Shown here piece by piece: positions 7,672 through 11,873 of a stretch of 11,873 nt of DNA. This DNA is from an uncultured Bacteroidales bacterium (GTDB lineage Bacteria; Bacteroidota; Bacteroidia; Bacteroidales; Bacteroidaceae). The notes beneath the pieces were generated by a model, which ran no database searches, was not told the origin of the DNA, and worked only from the letters and a program-made list of their open reading frames with translations. The position numbers were made by a program, and so were the translations under genes. How positions within the stretch are numbered: the stretch's first letter is position 1; the number at the start of each line of letters is the position of its first letter. The stretch is from NCBI GenBank assembly GCA_947367415.1, contig CANBEE010000065.1:1-11873 (forward strand), read 5' to 3'.

Positions 7672-8133
7672 ATGAAAAACAATAAGACAGAATTGCTGGT
7701 AGCCGCTCTCGAGAACGGTACCGTCATCGACCATATACCTTCAGAGCTCGTGTTCACCATCGCTTCACTGCTCGAGTTGGAGAAGTTGGGATCAAGCGTC
7801 ACCATCGGATATAACCTTCACAGCAAAAAACTGGGCAAAAAAGGCATCATCAAGGTAGCCGACAAATACTTCTCTGACGAAGAGATAAGCCGCCTTTCTA
7901 TTGTAGCCCCCAACGTGGTGCTCAATATCATACGCGACTTTGACGTGGTAGAGAAAAAAGAGGTCATCATCCCCGATGAGCTACATGGCATCGTGCGTTG
8001 TGGCAATCCCAAGTGCATCACCAACAATGAGCCCATGCCCACACACTTCCATGTAGTCAACAAGGAAGAAGGCACGCTCAAATGCCACTATTGCGAAAAA
8101 GAGCAGAACAAAAGCGAAGTCAAGCTGGTTTGA
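7672..8133 (+). CDS. pyrI: Aspartate carbamoyltransferase, regulatory subunit
   Basis: 153 residues, the same length as E. coli PyrI. The N-terminal allosteric domain (about 1-100) binds nucleotide effectors, in the family CTP/UTP as inhibitors and ATP as activator. The C-terminal zinc domain contacts PyrB through four cysteines, visible here as C110, C115, C138 and C141 (C-x4-C and C-x2-C). The VIDHIP motif near the N-terminus is typical. Nothing is missing, so feedback control of the enzyme is probably intact. The gene sits 22 bases after pyrB and is followed by a long hairpin that may end the pyrBI transcript. Confidence 0.97.
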   Translation: MKNNKTELLVAALENGTVIDHIPSELVFTIASLLELEKLGSSVTIGYNLHSKKLGKKGIIKVADKYFSDEEISRLSIVAPNVVLNIIRDFDVVEKKEVIIPDELHGIVRCGNPKCITNNEPMPTHFHVVNKEEGTLKCHYCEKEQNKSEVKLV

Positions 8134-8148
8134 AAGTCAACAGTCAAT

Positions 8149-8199
8149 GATAAACACTCTGCAGACATCTCCGAAGGATATATCTGTAGTTTGTTTATC
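8149..8199 (+). terminator. Long imperfect hairpin after pyrI, probable terminator
   Basis: The inner arms 8159-8172 and 8176-8189 pair over 12 of 14 positions, counting one G-T pair, around a three-base GAA loop. After a two-base mismatch, GATAAACA (8149-8156) pairs perfectly with TGTTTATC (8192-8199), which also supplies the T-rich tail of the inner hairpin. The structure starts 15 bases after the pyrI stop. It may instead act in mRNA processing, since the T-rich part is itself in the outer stem. Confidence 0.6.
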
Positions 8200-8258
8200 G
8201 ATGACATAAACCGTCCATTGAGCGTACCTCCTTGTCTGTTGACGTAGACTCTAGAAAA

Positions 8259-8831
8259 ATGAAAGTAAACTGGAAACCCGGAACGATGATATACCCTCTT
8301 CCCGCCGTGATGGTCACATGCGGCTCGTGCGAAGAGGAGTATAACATCATCACTATAGCATGGACGGGCACTATTTGCACCAATCCGCCCATGTGCTACA
8401 TTTCTGTACGCCCTGAGCGTCACTCTGCCGACATCATCAAGCGTAATATGGAGTTTGTCATCAATCTCACCGACTCCTCTACCGCCTTTGCCACAGATTG
8501 GTGTGGGGTACGCTCGGGACGCGATTACAACAAATTTGAAGAGATGGGACTCACTCCCGGCAAAGCCGCCATCGTAGCAGCCCCTATCATCGAAGAGTCG
8601 CCACTGAGTATCGAATGCCGTGTCAAGGAAATCATTGCACTCGGTTCACACGAAATGTATATCGCCGAGGTGGTAAACGTCATTGCCGACGATAAATACA
8701 TAGATCAGGAGACTGGCAAATTTGAGCTTGCCGACAGCGACCCATTAGTATATCTTCACGGAGGCTATTACCATTTGGGAGAGAAAATCGGCAAGTTTGG
8801 CTGGTCGGTAGAGAAGAAAAAGAAGAAATAG
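8259..8831 (+). CDS. Flavin reductase family protein (flavoredoxin-like)
   Basis: 190 residues from the ATG at 8259. The protein fits the FMN-binding split-barrel family (flavin reductase-like/flavoredoxin). It opens with NWKPGTMIYPLPAVMVTCG and has the conserved core YNIITIAWTGTICTNPP (28-44), where family members contact FMN. ISVRPERHS is at 48-56, and HEMYIAEVVNV (131-141) is the second barrel signature. Family members bind FMN and move electrons to or from an unknown partner; none is evident here. The C-terminus ends in a run of lysines (186-190). A TTG at 8232 would add nine codons with no family character, so the ATG is preferred. It lies 125 bases after pyrI across a hairpin, so it may not belong to the pyrBI transcript, and I see no clear promoter of its own. 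Confidence 0.85.
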   Translation: MKVNWKPGTMIYPLPAVMVTCGSCEEEYNIITIAWTGTICTNPPMCYISVRPERHSADIIKRNMEFVINLTDSSTAFATDWCGVRSGRDYNKFEEMGLTPGKAAIVAAPIIEESPLSIECRVKEIIALGSHEMYIAEVVNVIADDKYIDQETGKFELADSDPLVYLHGGYYHLGEKIGKFGWSVEKKKKK

Positions 8832-8863
8832 TCCACTCAACATACACCTTATTATATATTATA

Positions 8864-8888
8864 TACAATTATTATTGTAGGCTACAAT
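8864..8888. promoter_or_regulatory. Overlapping ATTGT/ACAAT dyads at the start of the barrel gene
   Basis: TACAAT (8864-8869) and ATTGTA (8874-8879) form a dyad with a four-base centre. ATTGTAG (8874-8880) and CTACAAT (8882-8888) form a second perfect dyad with a one-base centre that runs into the ATG at 8887. The result is three half-sites in alternating orientation, sharing the middle one. This could be an operator or a start-codon-masking stem, but the AT-rich context makes chance possible. Confidence 0.35.
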
Positions 8889-9588
8889 GAGAACTGCGCT
8901 ATCAGTGTTGCTATTGACCATTGCTCTTTTACCGGGTTTTGCACAGCCAAAGCAGCCCGTCAACATCACCTATGGTGTAAAGGGCGGTTTCAGCTCCACT
9001 ATCTATGAGGTCCAGCAGCTTTCTGTGATGCACCAGCCCATCACCGAGCATACTGCGCACTCAGAGATTAGCTCTTTCTACACAGCTCTCATGCGCCTCA
9101 ACATCAATCGTCACTACCTACAGACCGAGTGCAGCTACAACATCAGCAGATACTCCCTATCCTTCTCAACAAATCAATGGGATCCAAACGCTGGTCCTCA
9201 AGAGCAATCAAGTATCACCACCAAGATTGATGGTCTTGAGGTACCTCTTTACTACGGCTATCACATACTTAAGGAGGGTCCCTACGGAATGTCTTTCTAC
9301 ATTGGTCCTAAAGCCAAATTCGTACTCACCGAATATAGCAGCCATAGTTTCGAAAAATTCCCCTACAAGTTTATCGACGAATCCATCCACCCTGTCAATT
9401 TCAGCCTCATGGTAGGACTCGGCATAAGCATCAGCCCCGTATTCTTTGATTTCTCCTTCGAATATGGTCTACACAACATTTCCCGCAACTTTATCACTGC
9501 AGATTCAGACAACAACATTGTGGCAGGAAGCTTCGTATTCAACCGACGAAAAAACGTCCTCAGCTTCTCAATAGGTTTTATATTCTAA
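8887..9588 (+). CDS. Outer-membrane beta-barrel protein (PorT-like), function unknown
   Basis: 233 residues. A Sec signal peptide occupies 1-19 (hydrophobic core ALSVLLLTIALL, cleavage near GFA-Q). The mature part alternates polar and hydrophobic residues as in membrane beta-strands, for example YGVKGGFSSTIYE, FYTALMRLNI, EVPLYYGYHI and MSFYIGPKAKF. It ends in phenylalanine (FSIGFIF), the usual outer-membrane targeting signal. Size and the opening 'YGVKGGF' strand resemble the Bacteroidetes PorT/OmpW-like barrels of about 8 strands (PF13568 type). No catalytic motif, lipobox or plug domain is visible. It sits between metabolic genes with no porin partner or sigma/anti-sigma pair beside it. 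Its role cannot be inferred; transport, adhesion and assembly are all open. Confidence 0.75.
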   Translation: MRTALSVLLLTIALLPGFAQPKQPVNITYGVKGGFSSTIYEVQQLSVMHQPITEHTAHSEISSFYTALMRLNINRHYLQTECSYNISRYSLSFSTNQWDPNAGPQEQSSITTKIDGLEVPLYYGYHILKEGPYGMSFYIGPKAKFVLTEYSSHSFEKFPYKFIDESIHPVNFSLMVGLGISISPVFFDFSFEYGLHNISRNFITADSDNNIVAGSFVFNRRKNVLSFSIGFIF

Positions 9589-9748
9589 AGAATCCCATTC
9601 TTTTGGGTCTGCATCGACATCAATAAAGAATGAGAGCACCAACTTTATTTATCTATATAAGCAAAAGTATTTAGCATTTTGTTCGCAATTCCGTCTTTTT
9701 TGTATACTTTTGCAACCCGTAAGGATAACATCAATTAAACTATTGACA
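9589..9748. other. Intergenic region between barrel gene and glyA
   Basis: The 160 bases hold a weak AT-rich stem, AAAGAAT (9587-9593) with ATTCTTT (9597-9603), overlapping the barrel stop codon. CATTCTTT (9596-9603) can alternatively pair with AAAGAATG (9625-9632). Neither looks like a strong terminator. The second half contains the glyA promoter. No further gene is apparent. Confidence 0.5.
9678..9712 (+). promoter_or_regulatory. Bacteroidetes-type promoter for glyA
   Basis: TACTTTTG (9705-9712) matches the TAnnTTTG box exactly. The nearest upstream TTTG is at 9678-9681, giving a 23-base spacer that is two to four bases longer than usual. The -7 part is convincing and the -33 part is not. 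Transcription should start near 9718, leaving a leader of about 30 bases before the ATG at 9749. Confidence 0.55.
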
Positions 9749-11029
9749 ATGAAAAGAGACGATTTAGTATTCAACTTGATTGAAGAAGAACATCAGAGAC
9801 AGCTTAAAGGTATTGAGCTTATCGCATCAGAAAACTTTGTTAGTGACCAGGTAATGCAGGCCATGGGTTCATGCATGACCAATAAATATGCCGAAGGATA
9901 CCCCGGCCGCCGCTACTATGGTGGTTGCGAAGTGGTAGACAAGAGTGAACAGCTGGCTATCGAGCGTCTGAAAGAGCTCTTCGGAGCAGAATGGGCCAAC
10001 GTACAGCCCCACTCTGGCGCACAGGCCAATGCTGCCGTATTCCTCGCTTGCCTTAACCCGGGTGACAAGTTCATGGGTCTGAATCTGGCTCATGGCGGAC
10101 ACCTCTCACATGGCTCGCTCGTAAACACATCGGGTATCCTGTATACTCCCTGCGAATATAACCTGAACAAGGAGACCGGCCGCGTCGACTATGACCAGAT
10201 GGAGGAGGTTGCCCTACGCGAACAGCCTAAGCTGATTGTGGGTGGCGGATCGGCCTACTCACGCGAATGGGACTACAAGCGTATGCGCGAGATTGCCGAC
10301 AAGGTAGGTGCAATCCTGATGATCGACATGGCTCACCCCGCTGGACTTATCGCTGCCGGCTTGCTCGACAACCCGGTTAAGTATGCCCACATCGTAACCT
10401 CAACTACACATAAGACCCTGCGCGGTCCTCGTGGTGGTGTCATCATGATGGGTAAGGACTTCCCCAATCCCTGGGGCAAGAAGACTCCGAAGGGCGAGAT
10501 AAAGATGATGTCTGCACTGCTCGACTCTGCCGTATTCCCCGGCATCCAGGGTGGTCCGCTCGAGCATGTGATTGCAGCCAAGGCCGTTGCCTTCGGCGAG
10601 GCGTTGCAACCCGAATATAAAGAGTATCAGACACAGGTACAGAAGAATGCCAAGGCATTGGCCGAGGCGCTCATCGCACGTGGATTCACCATAGTATCGG
10701 GCGGCACCGACAACCACAGCATGCTCGTAGACTTGCGCGAGAAATATCCCGACCTCACCGGTAAGGTAGCCGAGAAAGCATTGGTATCGGCCGACATCAC
10801 CGTAAATAAGAATATGGTGCCCTTCGATAGCCGCTCAGCATTCCAGACCTCTGGTATCCGTCTCGGAACACCTGCCATCACTACACGTGGTGCCAAGGAG
10901 GGTCTCATGGAGGAGATTGCCGAGATGATAGAGACCGTGCTCTCTAACGTAGAAAACGAGGAGGTTATCGCCAGCGTTCGTGCTCGTGTGAATGCGACCA
11001 TGAAGGATTATCCTTTGTTTGCGTATTAA
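9749..11029 (+). CDS. glyA: Serine hydroxymethyltransferase
   Basis: 426 residues. This PLP enzyme interconverts serine plus tetrahydrofolate with glycine plus 5,10-methylene-tetrahydrofolate, the main one-carbon supply for purine, thymidylate and methionine synthesis in the cytosol. Landmarks are ELIASENFVS (23-32), the YAEGYPGRRYYGG loop (47-59), the cofactor stretch DMAHPAGL (193-200), the PLP lysine K222 in STTHKTLRGPRGG, and TSGIRLGTPA (367-376). Between GG-VIM and LDSAVFPG there is a loop of about 15 extra residues (236-255) relative to E. coli GlyA, which I recall as typical of Bacteroidetes. The frame is open back to a TTG at 9710, but that lies inside the promoter, so the ATG at 9749 is right. 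The gene appears monocistronic, with its own promoter and a strong terminator. Confidence 0.97.
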   Translation: MKRDDLVFNLIEEEHQRQLKGIELIASENFVSDQVMQAMGSCMTNKYAEGYPGRRYYGGCEVVDKSEQLAIERLKELFGAEWANVQPHSGAQANAAVFLACLNPGDKFMGLNLAHGGHLSHGSLVNTSGILYTPCEYNLNKETGRVDYDQMEEVALREQPKLIVGGGSAYSREWDYKRMREIADKVGAILMIDMAHPAGLIAAGLLDNPVKYAHIVTSTTHKTLRGPRGGVIMMGKDFPNPWGKKTPKGEIKMMSALLDSAVFPGIQGGPLEHVIAAKAVAFGEALQPEYKEYQTQVQKNAKALAEALIARGFTIVSGGTDNHSMLVDLREKYPDLTGKVAEKALVSADITVNKNMVPFDSRSAFQTSGIRLGTPAITTRGAKEGLMEEIAEMIETVLSNVENEEVIASVRARVNATMKDYPLFAY

Positions 11030-11059
11030 GAAGCTAAACTAATAAATAATATACGGTAG

Positions 11060-11137
11060 TGTCATCCTGAGCGTAGCGAAGGATCTCATAGCAGTCCAAA
11101 TGACAAATAGAGATTCTTCGCTTTGCTCAGAATGACA
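11060..11137. repeat. REP/MITE-like inverted repeat
   Basis: Arms 11060-11087 and 11110-11137 (28 bases each) are inverted copies matching at about 23 positions around a 22-base centre. The left arm contains GTCATCCTGAGC then AGCGAAGGATCTC; the right arm reads, in reverse complement, GTCATTCTGAGC then AGCGAAGAATCTC. This pattern is familiar to me as a dispersed palindromic repeat in many bacterial genomes. Whether it is multicopy here cannot be seen from one window. Confidence 0.7.
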
Positions 11138-11150
11138 ATACTGAAACAAG

Positions 11151-11185
11151 AGAGGAGGGTGCGACACACCCTCCTCTTATTATTC
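11151..11185. terminator. Intrinsic terminator of glyA, possibly bidirectional
   Basis: Perfect 11-base arms AGAGGAGGGTG (11151-11161) and CACCCTCCTCT (11167-11177) enclose a five-base loop. The T-rich run TTATTATTCT follows on the plus strand. On the minus strand the stem is followed by CTTGTTTC, weaker but usable for the converging methyltransferase gene. It lies 121 bases after the glyA stop. Confidence 0.85.
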
Positions 11186-11187
11186 TC

Positions 11188-11212
11188 GGTAAACCGACAG
11201 AAAAGGTTTACC
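11188..11212 (-). terminator. Hairpin at the 3' end of the methyltransferase gene
   Basis: GGTAAACC (11188-11195) and GGTTTACC (11205-11212) are perfect 8-base arms with a nine-base loop. The stem touches the stop codon of the minus-strand gene. No T-run follows, so it may only stabilise the mRNA end, with the neighbouring GC-rich hairpin ending transcription. Confidence 0.4.
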
Positions 11213-11873
11213 TAATTACGATAAATCAAGAATATGCAGGGAATCTTCTCTATGGGTGGGCGTTGCCCCTTCCACTCAGCAATGGTGCGGGTCACAGCAT
11301 ATTCACCTTCACAAGTGAGGTTGGCAGCAATGCACAGACGAGTTTGTGGGCGGCAAGTACGGAGGATGTCATCGAACATCTTCAAATTGCGGTAGGGAGT
11401 CTCTATGAACAGCTGTGTCTGCGATTCATTATAGGCCCTGGATTCCAGATGCTTGAGCATCTTGGCACGCTCTCCGGCCTCGATAGGCAGGTAGCCATGG
11501 AAAGCAAAGCTTTGGCCATTAAACCCCGAAGCCATAAGCGAGAGGAGGATGCTTGACGGCCCAACGAGTGGCACTACGTTATACCCATGTTGTTGAGCTA
11601 TGGCAACAATATCAGCTCCTGGGTCGGCAATGGCCGGACATCCTGCTTCGGAAATTATTCCCATGTCGTGACCTTGCTTCATGGGTTCTAACATAGAGGG
11701 GATTTCCGATGGCAAAGTGTGCTCGTTGAGGGTGAAAAACGTTAGTTCGTCGATATTGATGGCTTTATTACACGCTTTTAAAAATCGACGAGCCGAACGT
11801 ATGTTTTCAACAATAAAATATTTAACCGTTGAAACAATCGCTATGTTGTGAGATGGCAACACCTCTTCTAAAG
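11212..11873 (-). CDS. SAM-dependent methyltransferase of the RsmI/tetrapyrrole-methylase superfamily, 5' end cut off
   Basis: About 219 codons are visible and the frame is still open at the window edge, so the true start is outside. A GTG at 11862 could be taken as a start, but the preceding codons (L-E-E) continue in frame. Family members I recall have roughly 15 residues before this point (a strand like LYLIPVTLGDT). Motifs, numbered from that GTG: FIVEN-IRSARRFL (16-28), the SAM-site stretch ISEAGCPAIADPGAD (70-84), VVPLVGPSS (96-104), ASGFNGQSFAFHGYLP (111-126) and FIETPYRN (152-159). These correspond to the RsmI signatures (AGTPLISDPG, VPLPGPSA, FIETPYR). RsmI itself 2'-O-methylates C1402 of 16S rRNA. 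This protein reads more like the second Bacteroidetes paralogue in the superfamily, whose substrate I do not know. It converges on glyA. Confidence 0.85.
   Translation of the reverse strand, partial: LEEVLPSHNIAIVSTVKYFIVENIRSARRFLKACNKAINIDELTFFTLNEHTLPSEIPSMLEPMKQGHDMGIISEAGCPAIADPGADIVAIAQQHGYNVVPLVGPSSILLSLMASGFNGQSFAFHGYLPIEAGERAKMLKHLESRAYNESQTQLFIETPYRNLKMFDDILRTCRPQTRLCIAANLTCEGEYAVTRTIAEWKGQRPPIEKIPCIFLIYRN

Noticed and set aside
9587..9603. Terminator after the barrel gene
   Set aside because: The stem is seven AT-rich pairs with a three-base loop overlapping the stop codon, and only a short T-run follows; too weak to call.
1..11873. A new multi-gene defence, mobile or biosynthetic system
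   Set aside because: All nine coding regions fall in known families; most have established core roles, and there is no cluster of unknown genes, integrase, toxin pair or nuclease.

Overview
The window looks like a chromosomal stretch from a member of the Bacteroidales, most likely a Prevotella or Bacteroides relative. Four things point there: (1) protein sequences that read like Bacteroidales orthologues (MtaB, class-B aspartate carbamoyltransferase PyrB plus PyrI, GlyA with an extra loop, a PorT-like barrel); (2) promoters of the Bacteroidetes type (TTTG, about 20 bases, TAnnTTTG); (3) almost no Shine-Dalgarno sequences; (4) short AT-rich tandem repeats between genes. The assignment rests on recall of these families, not on a search.

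Layout. Bases 39-6610 carry three genes on the minus strand, read right to left: mtaB (tRNA methylthiotransferase), a family-2 glycosyltransferase, and a large secreted LacZ-type beta-galactosidase with an N-terminal ricin-like region. At 6611-6737 a divergent promoter region separates this block from a plus-strand block: pyrB and pyrI (both subunits of aspartate carbamoyltransferase), a flavin reductase-like protein, a small outer-membrane beta-barrel protein, and glyA (serine hydroxymethyltransferase). glyA converges on a minus-strand SAM-dependent methyltransferase of the RsmI superfamily, whose 5' end is cut by the right edge of the window.

The genes do not form one pathway. pyrB and pyrI are a clear functional pair (first committed step of pyrimidine synthesis). 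glyA feeds one-carbon units to nucleotide synthesis and has its own promoter. mtaB and the right-edge methyltransferase are RNA-modification or RNA-modification-like enzymes. The beta-galactosidase is the only obvious accessory function, and no SusC/SusD pair or sensor gene is visible beside it.

No gene-free stretch exceeds about 185 bases. The most unusual material is non-coding: a heptamer tandem array that supplies the stop codon of mtaB, next to a 9-base periodic array; a 51-base imperfect hairpin after pyrI; a 10-base palindrome at the predicted transcription start of the beta-galactosidase; alternating ATTGT/ACAAT half-sites on the start of the barrel gene; and a REP/MITE-like inverted repeat plus two hairpins packed between glyA and the methyltransferase. 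I found no CRISPR array, tRNA, rRNA, transposase, toxin-antitoxin pair or defence system, and nothing that supports a new multi-gene system.
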